From assembly GCA_003240695.1 (NCBI GenBank), contig QFNC01000020.1:23354-87353 (forward strand): a stretch of DNA of 64,000 nucleotides, in the 5' to 3' direction. The notes under the pieces were generated by a model that saw only the letters and a list, made by a program, of their open reading frames with translations, was not told where the DNA came from and did not search any database. This DNA comes from Pseudoxanthomonas suwonensis (lineage in GTDB: Bacteria; Pseudomonadota; Gammaproteobacteria; Xanthomonadales; Xanthomonadaceae). The position numbers were made by a program, and so were the translations under genes. Below, in pieces: positions 1 to 9,778 of the stretch (its first letter is position 1; each line of letters begins with the position of its first letter).

Positions 1-132
1 GATCAACACGGAAAAGTGCCATAGGCTCATATGTGGGTCCAGAAATGCGGTGCTGATCATGCTACTGCAACGCGGGTCCCCGCCATCTACGATCCTCATG
101 GTTGTGACTGGCTGCCTGCACGCGCTGCGGCA

Positions 133-3100
133 TCAGTCCTGGTGCAACCGCACCAGCTGCGCCGCCAGTTTCTTCGCCGACACGCCGCCGCGCTGGGCCA
201 GTTCCTGGGCATGCACGGAAACGCGCAGTTCTTCCAGATCCCAGCGGAAGGTCTGCCAATCATCGTGATGCGCGATGCCGGACTGCGCGGCATCGGTCAG
301 TGCGCGAGTGAACGCGGACAGATCCAGCATGCGCTGCTGATCGCGCGCGGGATCGCGCAGCGCGCGCTCGGCGCGGATGGCCAGCGCTTTCAGATATCGC
401 GGATACTGATCCAGTGCGGCATCCGGCACGTCGCGCAGAAACCCCGGCGGTGCCAGAGCGGCCAGATGCGCCTGCATGTCGTCCAGATTGGCCCGTGCCC
501 AGCCCAGCAACGGTGATTCCAGCCGCGCACGCAGATCGGCAATCTGCAGCAGGATGCCTTCGGCGCGCTGCAGGCGGCGCATGGCGTCGGCAAACAGGTC
601 CTTGGCGATGGCGTCGCGCAACTGCTGGAATTGCTCGGCATTTCGGATGCGGTCCAATCCGTCGCGACTCAAGGCGGCGAAAGCGCCGTCGACCAGATCA
701 TGCCGCAGCGGATCGGACGCGGTGACATCCCTGCGCGGCGCGTCGGCCTCCAGCGCGGCGTACAGCAGTCCGGTTTTCGGCTGCACCGGCAACTGCTTGC
801 GCGCCCGCTGCATGGCATCGGCCAGATTCAAATGCAGCAGGCGTCGCACACCCTGCGGATGCAGCCGCTCCGCCACGTCGCGCTCGGCGTGCAGGGTGAG
901 AGCGGCATGGTCGCCGCGGTCCTCCAGCGCCGGCCAGGCACGCACGCCACCGGCACCTGGCACGCTGGCTGGAATCGATTCGGACGGAAACGCGGTAAGC
1001 CGCTCGCGCGCCAAGCCACGCGCGGCCTGCGCGGCAAAGGCATCGGCGGCGCGTTGTCCGAATTCCGCGCGCAGGGCCTGCAAATCGCGTGATTGCGCCA
1101 GCACCGTGTGGCGTCCGTCGCGATCGGCTTCGAACAGCTGCAGGTTCATGCGCAGATGTGGCTCGAGTGCCGATTCGTCGAAGTCGGCAGGAGCGATATC
1201 GGTTCCGGTCACCTTCTTCAGGAATCGCGCCAGCACGCCGGTGATGGCATCGGCCTCGGGCTGCGGATGGGCCTCTGCAAACGCGCGCGCGAAGTCCGGA
1301 GCCGGCACGACGTGCCGCCGCAACGGTTTCGGCAACGTGCGGATCAGGCCTGCCGCCTTGTCCTGCACGAACCCCGGTGCCAGCCACGACAGCCGCGCGG
1401 CATCCAATGCATTCAGCAGTTGCAGCGGCACGGCCAGGGTCATGCCGTCATCGGCCGCACCCGGATCGAAACGGTAGCGCACCGCCAGTCGCGCATCGCC
1501 CACCGGCCAGTACTCGGGGAACAACTCGGCATCGGTCTGATCCACCACCAGCAAGTCGTCGCGGGTCCATTCCAGCGCCTGCTTCTGCGCATCGGACAAG
1601 CCGCGATACCACGCATCCAGCGCCTGCGCGTTGTGCAGCTCCGCCGGCAGACGCTGCGCATACCAGTGCGCCTGCCATGCCTCGTCCTGCACCAGACCCA
1701 CGCGCCGCAACTTGGCTTCCTCGTCCTTCGCCTGTGCCAGCGTGCGCAGATTGCGCGCCACCAGCGGCGTGCGCGTATTGATCTCGCCGGTCAGCAGCGC
1801 ATCGCGGATGAAGATACCGCGCGCCTCCTGCGGATACAGCGCACCGTAGTGCACAGGCTGCTTCGGCGCCAATACCAGTCCGAACAGGCTGACCTGCTCG
1901 CTGCCCAGCACGCGTCCCTGCGACCGCGACCAGCGCGGATCGTGATGGCGTCGCGCCAGCAGATGCGGCACTTCGGCCATCACCCAGTCCGGATCGATGG
2001 CGGCATTGATCAGGCCCCACACTTTCTCGGTATCCAGCAGCGTGGCCGACAGCACCCACGGTGGCGGTTTTTTCGCCAATGGCGATCCGGGAAACACTGC
2101 ATAGCGGCGTCCGCGCGGGCCTTCGTACTGGCCGCGTTCCAGCAGGTGTCCGACCTGGGTGGGCATGCCGGCAATCAGGGCACGGTGCAGGCGCGCGTAG
2201 GGCTGTTCGGATGCGGGCACTTTGCGCGGTGGCGGATTGGGCTTGTTCGATGCCGGTGCAGCCACGCGTTTCGCCACCGGCAGATGCGCCATCGCCTTGG
2301 TCGAGGGCGATCGCGATGGCGATGCGGCGTCCGCATCGGTTTCGACCAGCAGATCGGCGGTGGCTGCCGTGTCCCAGCCCAGCTCTTCGCACTGCAGCTT
2401 CAGCTGCCGGTGCAGTTCCCACCACTCGCGCAACCGCAGGAAGCCGAGAAAATGCCGGTCAGCCCATTTGCGCAGCTGCGACTGGGTCAGATCGGCATGC
2501 GCGGTGCGGTAGGCCTGCCACAGCTTCAGGATGCCGACGAATTCGGATTTCGCATCGGCAAACAGGGCATGCGCGGCATCCGCAGCGGCGCGCGCGTCGG
2601 CCGGGCGTTCGCGCGGATCCTGGATGCCGAGAAACGCCGCAATCACCAGCACGTCGTGCAGGCATGCCAGCTGCTGGCCGGCCAGCAGCATGCGGCTCAG
2701 CTTCACATCCACCGGCAGCTGCGCCATGAGGCGGCCGGTGCGGGTCAGCTTGCGCTGCGCATCCACCGCACCGAGCTCCTGCAGCTGCTGCCAGCCATCG
2801 GCAATCGCGCGCGGATCCGGTGGTTCCAGGAACGGAAACCGCTCGATCTCGCCCAACCCAAGTGCCAGCATCCGCAGGATCACGCCCGCCAGTGCGGCGC
2901 GACGGATTTCCGGATCGGTGTATGGCTCGCGGGCCTGGAAATCGGCTTCGGAATACAGGCGATAACAGGTACCGGGCGCCACGCGACCGCAGCGGCCGGC
3001 GCGCTGGTTGGCACTGGCCTGACTGATCGGCTCGATATGCAGGCGGTCGAGTTTCTGCCGCGGACTGTAGCGCTTCACCCGCGCCAGTCCGGGATCGACC

Positions 3101-4191
3101 ACGGTATGGATGCGCGGGACCGTGAGCGAGGTTTCGGCGACATTCGTCGCCAGCACGATGCGGCGCTGGCTGCCGGGATGAAACACGCGGTCCTGCTCCT
3201 TGGCCGACAGCCGCGCGTACAGCGCCAGCACTTCGGTGTGGCGGTAACGACGCCGGTCCAGCGCCTGGTGCGCGTCGCGGATCTCGCGTTCGCCGGGCAG
3301 GAAGATCAGCGTGTCGCCCTGCGGATGCTCGCTTGCGATGGCATCGCACGCGGCCACGATGCCATCCAGCAGCGTGCGTTCGCCGTCGCCATCGGCTTGC
3401 TCCGGCGACAGATAGCGGATGGCGACCGGATAGCCGCGGCCTTCCACCGACACCACCGGAGCGCCGCCGAAATGCGCCGAAAAGCGCTCGGTGTCGATGG
3501 TGGCCGACGTCACGATCACTTTCAGGTCCGGGCGTTTCGGCAGCAGCTGCTTCAGATAGCCCAGCAGGAAATCGATGTTGAGGCTGCGCTCGTGGGCTTC
3601 GTCGATGATCAGCGTGTCGTAGCGCGACAGCCAGCGATCGCTGGCGATTTCGGCCAGCAGGATGCCGTCGGTCATGAACTTCACCACGGTCTGCTCGCCG
3701 ACCTGCTCGGTGAAGCGCACCTGATAGCCGACCGCGCCGCCCATCGGCACCTGCAGTTCCTCGGCCACGCGCCGGGCCACCGCGCGCGCGGCGATGCGGC
3801 GCGGTTGCGTGCAGCCGATCAGGCCGGCGGCGCCACGTCCGGCCTGCAGACACAGTTTGGGCAGCTGCGTGGTCTTGCCCGAGCCGGTTTCGCCGGCCAC
3901 GATCACCACCGGATGGGTACGGATCAGCTCGACGATGGCGTCGGCATGCGCGGCGATCGGCAGGCCATCATCCACTGTGGCCTGCGGCAGCTGCGCCGCC
4001 CGGGCCGCGCGCGCATCCAGCGAGTGCTGCAGCGCCTGTGCGAAGCGATCGCGCAGCGCCGCGTCATCCGCCTTGGCCTGCCACTTCGACCACAGCCCCA
4101 GCAAGCGGCCACGATCGCGGGTCTGCGCGGCCTCGATGGCACGACGCGCGGCCTGCGGGTGCGGCGGCAGCGGTGGAGAGGAACCGGTCAT
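133..4191 (-). CDS. hrpA: ATP-dependent RNA helicase HrpA
   Basis: DEAH-box RNA helicase of the HrpA family, which acts in mRNA processing and rescue of stalled ribosomes in the cytoplasm. The product is 1352 aa, close to the roughly 1300 aa of E. coli HrpA. The N-terminal helicase core shows Walker A GETGSGKTT near residue 100, the DEAHERS box, SATIDTERF (motif III), NVAETSLTVPRI and QRAGRCGRVAPG (motif VI). A Pro/Ser/Ala-rich linker precedes the long C-terminal part typical of HrpA (DUF3418-like). The frame is open for another 243 codons upstream, but that stretch lies antisense to recQ and is not helicase-like, so the ATG ending at 4191 (MTGSSPPLPP) is chosen. It is transcribed divergently from recQ with a 105-bp gap. 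Confidence 0.95.
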   Translation of the reverse strand: MTGSSPPLPPHPQAARRAIEAAQTRDRGRLLGLWSKWQAKADDAALRDRFAQALQHSLDARAARAAQLPQATVDDGLPIAAHADAIVELIRTHPVVIVAGETGSGKTTQLPKLCLQAGRGAAGLIGCTQPRRIAARAVARRVAEELQVPMGGAVGYQVRFTEQVGEQTVVKFMTDGILLAEIASDRWLSRYDTLIIDEAHERSLNIDFLLGYLKQLLPKRPDLKVIVTSATIDTERFSAHFGGAPVVSVEGRGYPVAIRYLSPEQADGDGERTLLDGIVAACDAIASEHPQGDTLIFLPGEREIRDAHQALDRRRYRHTEVLALYARLSAKEQDRVFHPGSQRRIVLATNVAETSLTVPRIHTVVDPGLARVKRYSPRQKLDRLHIEPISQASANQRAGRCGRVAPGTCYRLYSEADFQAREPYTDPEIRRAALAGVILRMLALGLGEIERFPFLEPPDPRAIADGWQQLQELGAVDAQRKLTRTGRLMAQLPVDVKLSRMLLAGQQLACLHDVLVIAAFLGIQDPRERPADARAAADAAHALFADAKSEFVGILKLWQAYRTAHADLTQSQLRKWADRHFLGFLRLREWWELHRQLKLQCEELGWDTAATADLLVETDADAASPSRSPSTKAMAHLPVAKRVAAPASNKPNPPPRKVPASEQPYARLHRALIAGMPTQVGHLLERGQYEGPRGRRYAVFPGSPLAKKPPPWVLSATLLDTEKVWGLINAAIDPDWVMAEVPHLLARRHHDPRWSRSQGRVLGSEQVSLFGLVLAPKQPVHYGALYPQEARGIFIRDALLTGEINTRTPLVARNLRTLAQAKDEEAKLRRVGLVQDEAWQAHWYAQRLPAELHNAQALDAWYRGLSDAQKQALEWTRDDLLVVDQTDAELFPEYWPVGDARLAVRYRFDPGAADDGMTLAVPLQLLNALDAARLSWLAPGFVQDKAAGLIRTLPKPLRRHVVPAPDFARAFAEAHPQPEADAITGVLARFLKKVTGTDIAPADFDESALEPHLRMNLQLFEADRDGRHTVLAQSRDLQALRAEFGQRAADAFAAQAARGLARERLTAFPSESIPASVPGAGGVRAWPALEDRGDHAALTLHAERDVAERLHPQGVRRLLHLNLADAMQRARKQLPVQPKTGLLYAALEADAPRRDVTASDPLRHDLVDGAFAALSRDGLDRIRNAEQFQQLRDAIAKDLFADAMRRLQRAEGILLQIADLRARLESPLLGWARANLDDMQAHLAALAPPGFLRDVPDAALDQYPRYLKALAIRAERALRDPARDQQRMLDLSAFTRALTDAAQSGIAHHDDWQTFRWDLEELRVSVHAQELAQRGGVSAKKLAAQLVRLHQD

Positions 4192-4223
4192 GGGAAGCGG
4201 ATTCGGCGTGAATGGCTGATGTG

Positions 4224-4239
4224 GTGGCGATGTCGCCAC
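4224..4239. promoter_or_regulatory. inverted repeat between hrpA and recQ
   Basis: A perfect 7-bp inverted repeat, GTGGCGA-TG-TCGCCAC, lies in the 105-bp divergent intergenic region, about 57 bp upstream of the recQ start and 33 bp upstream of the hrpA start. It could be an operator shared by both genes or only a small hairpin. No good -35/-10 pair was recognised here. Confidence 0.25.
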
Positions 4240-4296
4240 AGTCCAAGCCTGACTTTGGCGCGGCGTGCGCACGTGGCGACAGGGTATTCTGGCCGG

Positions 4297-6120
<1,824 letters not shown>

Positions 6121-6175
6121 CTGCGCATGGCGTATGCTGCGCCCGCGCCGACAGACCACACGCAGGAGGTGTCCC

Positions 6176-6399
6176 ATGAAACGCATCGATCCCAACGCAT
6201 CCTTTTGAAATCACCAGCAAGCGCCGCAAGGGCTATCCATCGGAAACCCGGGTGAAGCCAGGCCGCCGCTTCGTGCATGGCGGGAAGGAGCTCGTGGAAA
6301 AGCTGGGACGCAACGATCCCTGTCCCTGCCGGTCCGGCCGCAGCTTTCAAGCACTGCTGCCTGAGCATGGGCCGGTTTCGATGGCGTAAACCGGCATGA
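6176..6399 (+). pseudogene. frameshifted small SEC-C zinc-motif protein
   Basis: A strong Shine-Dalgarno (AGGAGG at 6164-6169) precedes ATG 6176, but the frame hits TGA at 6206 after ten codons. Removing one T from the TTTT run at 6203-6206 restores a frame that reads to LGRNDPCPC and RSGR. Removing one more T from TTT at 6345-6347 continues into FKHCCLSMGRFRWRK, ending at TGA 6397. The reconstructed protein is about 73 aa with a SEC-C-type motif (CPC-x8-CC), a zinc-binding motif also found at the SecA C-terminus. The usual CGSG is CRSG here. The strong ribosome site suggests it was expressed recently; two single-base insertions in short T runs could also be sequencing errors. Confidence 0.7.
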
Positions 6400-6473
6400 T
6401 TACTTCCGTTGAATGATGAACGGCCACGTGTCCCGACGTGGCTGTTCTGCAATGGCGGCCGTCGAATACTCCA

Positions 6474-6569
6474 CGTGCTGCGCGCGGCCGGCAATCCATC
6501 GTTTCGATCACTCGAGAATGACCGAAGGCAGAGCCATCGAAACGAGTAGGGAATGGTGGGCCGTGATGG
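6474..6569. repeat. tRNA-Lys flank duplication, distal copy
   Basis: First copy of an imperfect duplicated block of about 95 bp. Its first 35 bp (6474-6508) match 6623-6657 with one mismatch. Its last 16 bp (6554-6569, TGGTGGGCCGTGATGG) are identical to 6702-6717, the 3' end of the tRNA-Lys gene including CCA. The middle is diverged. The period is about 149 bp. No gene is visible in 6400-6701 outside these repeats. Confidence 0.7.
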
Positions 6570-6622
6570 GTGAGGCTCTGCTGCTTGCGTCCCACCGGCA
6601 CGCGGCAGGGCCGAACGCCGCG

Positions 6623-6717
6623 CGTGCTGCGCGCGGCCGGCAATCCATCGTTCCGATGCATCGCGACCGCCGAAGACGTGGCGTTCCAGTACGAGGGAAA
6701 TTGGTGGGCCGTGATGG
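6623..6717. repeat. tRNA-Lys flank duplication, proximal copy
   Basis: Second copy of the block at 6474-6569; it runs into the tRNA-Lys 3' end. A duplicated tRNA 3' end beside an intact tRNA resembles the scar of an integrated element (attL/attR), but no integrase or element is present, so a simple tandem duplication is equally possible. Confidence 0.65.
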
Positions 6718-6777
6718 ATTCGAACCATCGACCAACTGATTAAAAGTCAGCTGCTCTACCGACTGAGCTAACGGCCC
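6702..6777 (-). tRNA. tRNA-Lys (anticodon UUU)
   Basis: 76-nt tRNA read on the minus strand. The acceptor stem GGGCCGT pairs perfectly with ACGGCCC, followed by the discriminator A and an encoded CCA. The D arm (TAGCTCAGTCGGTAGAGC), an anticodon loop with TTT between a 5-bp stem, and the T arm with GGTTCGAATCC are all present. The sequence closely resembles E. coli tRNA-Lys. Confidence 0.97.
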
Positions 6778-6804
6778 GGATGCGGACGCCGCGGTGGCGT
6801 CGCG

Positions 6805-6836
6805 CTTCGGCAGGACGCCGAAGGGCAGGCATTCTA
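6805..6836 (-). promoter_or_regulatory. probable tRNA-Lys promoter -10 and leader hairpin
   Basis: On the minus strand a good -10 hexamer TAGAAT (6831-6836) lies about 54 bp upstream of the tRNA 5' end. It is followed by a perfect 7-bp stem (CTTCGGC / GCCGAAG, 6805-6823) that would fold at the start of the precursor. No clear -35 hexamer was found. Confidence 0.35.
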
Positions 6837-6869
6837 CCCCGAACGCGGCAGCGAACGGAAACGCGCCGA

Positions 6870-7568
6870 TCAGGCGTAGCGGGTGGGATCGGGCAGTCCG
6901 GCTTCGGCAAAGCCCTGCGCCCGCAGCACGCAGGCATCGCAGTGGCCGCAGGCACGGCCCTCGGCGTCGGCCTGGTAGCAGCTGACCGTCTGCGCGAAAT
7001 CCACGGCCAGGCGCGTGCCTTCGCGGGCGATGTCGGCCTTGCCCATCCGCATCAGCGGAGCATGGATGCGGATACCCGAGCCTTCCACCCCAGCCTTGGT
7101 GGCCAGATTGGCCAACTGCTCGAACGCGGCGACGAACGCCGGCCGGCAGTCGGGATAGCCGGAATAGTCGACCGCATTCACGCCGCAGAAGATGTCGCCG
7201 GCGCGCAGCACTTCGGCCCAGCCCAGCGCCACCGACAGCATGATGGTGTTGCGCGCCGGCACATAGGTGTTGGGGATGCCGACGCCGATCGGGTGACCGT
7301 CGGCATCGGTGGGCACGACCAGGTCGCGGTCGGTCAGCGACGAGCCGCCGATGGCGCCCAAGTCGATGTGCACGGTCTTGTGCGCCACGGCACCCAGCGA
7401 TGCGGCCACTCGCGCCGCCGCCGCCAGTTCGGAAGCATGTCGCTGGCCATAGGCCACGCTGAGTGCATGCACGGCGAATCCTGCCTCGCGCGCCATCGCC
7501 AGCACCACGGCCGAATCCATGCCGCCGGACACCAGCACTACGGCCGGTTTGCGATCCGATGTATTCAT
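6870..7568 (-). CDS. queC: 7-cyano-7-deazaguanine synthase QueC
   Basis: ATP-dependent conversion of 7-carboxy-7-deazaguanine to preQ0 in queuosine biosynthesis. The product is 232 aa (E. coli 231). It shows the N-terminal PP-loop SGGMDS (about residue 15), the NTYVPARNTIML block, and a C-terminal zinc cluster with CGHCDAC preceded by SCYQ. The ATG overlaps the queE stop (ATGA), so the two are translationally coupled. The adjacent gene makes its substrate. Confidence 0.96.
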   Translation of the reverse strand: MNTSDRKPAVVLVSGGMDSAVVLAMAREAGFAVHALSVAYGQRHASELAAAARVAASLGAVAHKTVHIDLGAIGGSSLTDRDLVVPTDADGHPIGVGIPNTYVPARNTIMLSVALGWAEVLRAGDIFCGVNAVDYSGYPDCRPAFVAAFEQLANLATKAGVEGSGIRIHAPLMRMGKADIAREGTRLAVDFAQTVSCYQADAEGRACGHCDACVLRAQGFAEAGLPDPTRYA

Positions 7569-8245
7569 CGACCCTGTTCCTCGCCCCACAGCAGCTTGTG
7601 CAGCTGCAGCTGGAAGCGCACCGGCAAGCGATCCGCCACGATCCAGTCGGCCAGTTCGCGCGGGCGGACCTGCCCGTGACTGGGCGAAAACAGCACGTCG
7701 CAGCGTTCGGGCAGGCCGTGCTGCTGCACGATGTCGCGCGCCCACAGGTAGTCCTCGCGCGAGCAGATGACGCACTTCACCTGGTCGTGCGCAGTCAGAT
7801 GCTGCAGGTTGCTCCACAGGTTGCGCTCCATCTCGCCGGAGCCGGGCGTCTTGATGTCCACCACCCGCGACACCCGCGCATCCACCGGCTGGATGTCCAA
7901 CGCCCCGGAGGTTTCCAGCGACACCCGGTAGCCGGCATCGCACAACGCACGCAGCAGCGCGATGCAGCGCTTCTGCGCCAGCGGTTCGCCGCCGGTCACG
8001 CACACGTGGCGCACGCCGAATGCGGCCACTCGGGCCAGGATGGCGTCGATCTCGGCCCAATCGCCGCCGTGGAAGGCGTATGCGGTATCGCAGTACTGGC
8101 ATCGCAGCGGACAGCCGGTCAGGCGCACGAACACGGTCGGCCAACCGGCATCGCGGGCCTCGCCCTGCAACGACAGGAAGATTTCGGTGATGCGCAGCCG
8201 CTGGCCGGATGCGGCGGCATCGGCCTCGGTGGTGGGGGTGATCAT
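7565..8245 (-). CDS. queE: 7-carboxy-7-deazaguanine synthase QueE
   Basis: Radical SAM enzyme producing 7-carboxy-7-deazaguanine from 6-carboxytetrahydropterin. The product is 226 aa. The [4Fe-4S]-binding motif CPLRCQYCDT (Cx3Cx2C) lies near residue 45 and the SAM-binding segment CVTGGEPLAQK follows. The chosen start MITPTTEADA leaves a 31-bp gap to cpoB; upstream in-frame residues are not conserved. It overlaps queC by 4 bp, forming a queE-queC unit downstream of the tol-pal genes, as in other Xanthomonadaceae. Confidence 0.94.
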   Translation of the reverse strand: MITPTTEADAAASGQRLRITEIFLSLQGEARDAGWPTVFVRLTGCPLRCQYCDTAYAFHGGDWAEIDAILARVAAFGVRHVCVTGGEPLAQKRCIALLRALCDAGYRVSLETSGALDIQPVDARVSRVVDIKTPGSGEMERNLWSNLQHLTAHDQVKCVICSREDYLWARDIVQQHGLPERCDVLFSPSHGQVRPRELADWIVADRLPVRFQLQLHKLLWGEEQGR

Positions 8246-8276
8246 GCCGCTAGTGTAGCGGCTGCCTGCCGCATCG

Positions 8277-9101
8277 TTACTGCGCGCGGGCGATCTGGAT
8301 GGCGCGCAGGCGGTCGCCGGCCGTGCGTGCGGCATCGGTGCCTGGATACTGCTGCTGCACCTGGGTCAGCACGGCTTCGGCTTCGTCCAGCTGGCTCAGG
8401 CCGTAATGCGACAGCCCGACCTTCAGCAAGGCACCGGCAGCCTTGTCGTGCTGCGGGTACGCGCGATGCAGCTGCTGGAACTGCTCCAGCGCGAGGCTGT
8501 AGTTCTGGGTCACGTAATAGCTTTCGCCCAGCCAGTAGCGCGCGTTGGCGGCATAGGCGCCGGCCGGGTACTCCTGCAGGAAGGCCAGGAAAGCCCGCGA
8601 CGCTTCGGCGTAGCGACCATCCTTGAGCACGGCAAAGGCAGCCTCGTAGGCGGCGCGTTCGCCAGCGGGCGCATTGGCCATGGCCGGCAGGCCGGCATCG
8701 ACCGGATTGCCGGATGTTGCGGATGCGACTGCAGAAGGTGCCGCGGCAGGCGCTCTGGCGGCTGGTGTGGCCGCAGGGGCCGGAGCACCGCCACTGCCGC
8801 CTTCCAGACGGTTCAATCGTCCATCGAGATCCAGATACTGGCTGCGGCTGGTGGCGCGGCCCTGCTCGGCCTGGTGCTGCAACTCCTCGATCTGGGCCCG
8901 CAGCGCCTGCACTTCGGCCTTCAGCTGGTTGACCTGGTTCAGCAGATCCACGTTCGACTGGTTGGCCGATGCCTGCCGCTCCAGCGCGGCCACGCGATCG
9001 CCCAGACTGACGCGCTGCGCCTGGACTGCGGGAGTCAGCAGCCCCAGACCGATGGCCAGTGACAGCAAGATACGGGGCGAACGAACGGAGAGCGACATCA
9101 T
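8277..9101 (-). CDS. cpoB: Tol-Pal associated periplasmic protein CpoB (YbgF)
   Basis: Periplasmic coordinator of peptidoglycan synthesis and outer-membrane constriction during division. The 274-aa product has an N-terminal signal peptide ending at VQAQ, a coiled-coil trimerisation region (DRVAALERQ... QLKAEVQALRAQIEELQ, roughly residues 35-80), an Ala/Pro-rich linker, and a C-terminal set of TPR repeats (AYEAAF..., YWLGESYYV..., KVGLSHYGLSQLDEAE). Two consecutive ATGs begin the gene; the first is used. It is the last gene of the tol-pal block. Confidence 0.94.
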   Translation of the reverse strand: MMSLSVRSPRILLSLAIGLGLLTPAVQAQRVSLGDRVAALERQASANQSNVDLLNQVNQLKAEVQALRAQIEELQHQAEQGRATSRSQYLDLDGRLNRLEGGSGGAPAPAATPAARAPAAAPSAVASATSGNPVDAGLPAMANAPAGERAAYEAAFAVLKDGRYAEASRAFLAFLQEYPAGAYAANARYWLGESYYVTQNYSLALEQFQQLHRAYPQHDKAAGALLKVGLSHYGLSQLDEAEAVLTQVQQQYPGTDAARTAGDRLRAIQIARAQ

Positions 9102-9142
9102 GGCGATACCGGATCGACTGAGGTGGCGACAAGCCTACAAGA

Positions 9143-9168
9143 CGAACCCCCGCCGCAGCGAGGGTTCG
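9143..9168 (-). terminator. hairpin between pal and cpoB
   Basis: On the minus strand a stem CGAACCC / GGGTTCG with a 12-nt loop lies in the 95-bp gap after pal and is followed by the T-containing run TCTTGT. It could partially terminate or protect the tol-pal mRNA. The U tract is poor, so full termination is doubtful. Confidence 0.35.
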
Positions 9169-9196
9169 CAGGCACCGCTTCAGGTTGCGGCGATGC

Positions 9197-9721
9197 TCAA
9201 CGCGCGGTGTACACGATTTCCACGCGGCGGTTGCGGGCCCAGCAGTCCTCGCCGGATTCGTTGCAGACCGGACGTTCCTCGCCGTAGCTGACCACGGTCA
9301 GCTGGCTGCCGGAACCGCCGTTGGCCTGCAGGGCGGAATTGACCGCGTTGCCGCGGCGTTCGCCCAGACCCACGTTGTATTCGCGGCTGCCGCGCTCGTC
9401 GGCATTGCCTTCCAGGGTGATGCGGGCCGAGGGGCGGTCGCGCAGATACTTGGCATGGCAGGCCATGGCCGACTGGAATTCGGGCTTCAGCGCGTCCTGG
9501 TCCAGATCGAAGTACACCACGCGCTGGCGCAGGCAGGCATCGCTGTCCAGATCGCCCGGGCCGTACACGCCGGTGCCGCCGGTGGTGCCGGTGCTCGGCT
9601 GGGTGGTGGTGCTGCCGGTGTCGGTGACGGGCGGCGGCGCCTCTTCCTTCACCTTCTTGGAACAGGCAACGGCGGCCGTGCACAGCAGGGTGGCGATCAA
9701 AACGCGGGCGGTGGTGTTCAT
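9197..9721 (-). CDS. pal: peptidoglycan-associated lipoprotein Pal
   Basis: Outer-membrane lipoprotein binding peptidoglycan and TolB. The 174-aa product has a lipoprotein signal peptide (MNTTARVLIATLL) with a lipobox ending AVAC, a Thr/Gly-rich linker, and a C-terminal OmpA-like domain with NADERGSREYNVGLGERR (peptidoglycan-binding) and the end motif RNRRVEIVY. Several ATGs cluster at the start; the one at 9721 matches homologs, with GAGGA five bases upstream. Confidence 0.95.
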   Translation of the reverse strand: MNTTARVLIATLLCTAAVACSKKVKEEAPPPVTDTGSTTTQPSTGTTGGTGVYGPGDLDSDACLRQRVVYFDLDQDALKPEFQSAMACHAKYLRDRPSARITLEGNADERGSREYNVGLGERRGNAVNSALQANGGSGSQLTVVSYGEERPVCNESGEDCWARNRRVEIVYTAR

Positions 9722-9778
9722 CATCATCCTCATCAAGTGTCGTCAGGGGCGAAACGGGCAATCCGGAAGCACAGTCGG

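Noticed and set aside
1..132. Possible gene fragment at the left edge
   Set aside because: No open frame with coding character or homology; too short to judge.
1093..4296. Long plus-strand open frame antisense to hrpA that joins recQ in frame
   Set aside because: The translated residues are low-complexity His/Arg/Gln typical of antisense GC-rich frames; only the RecQ part from 4297 is homologous to anything.
6474..6777. An integrated mobile element at tRNA-Lys
   Set aside because: No integrase, excisionase or cargo lies between or beside the repeats; only the scar-like duplication is reported.
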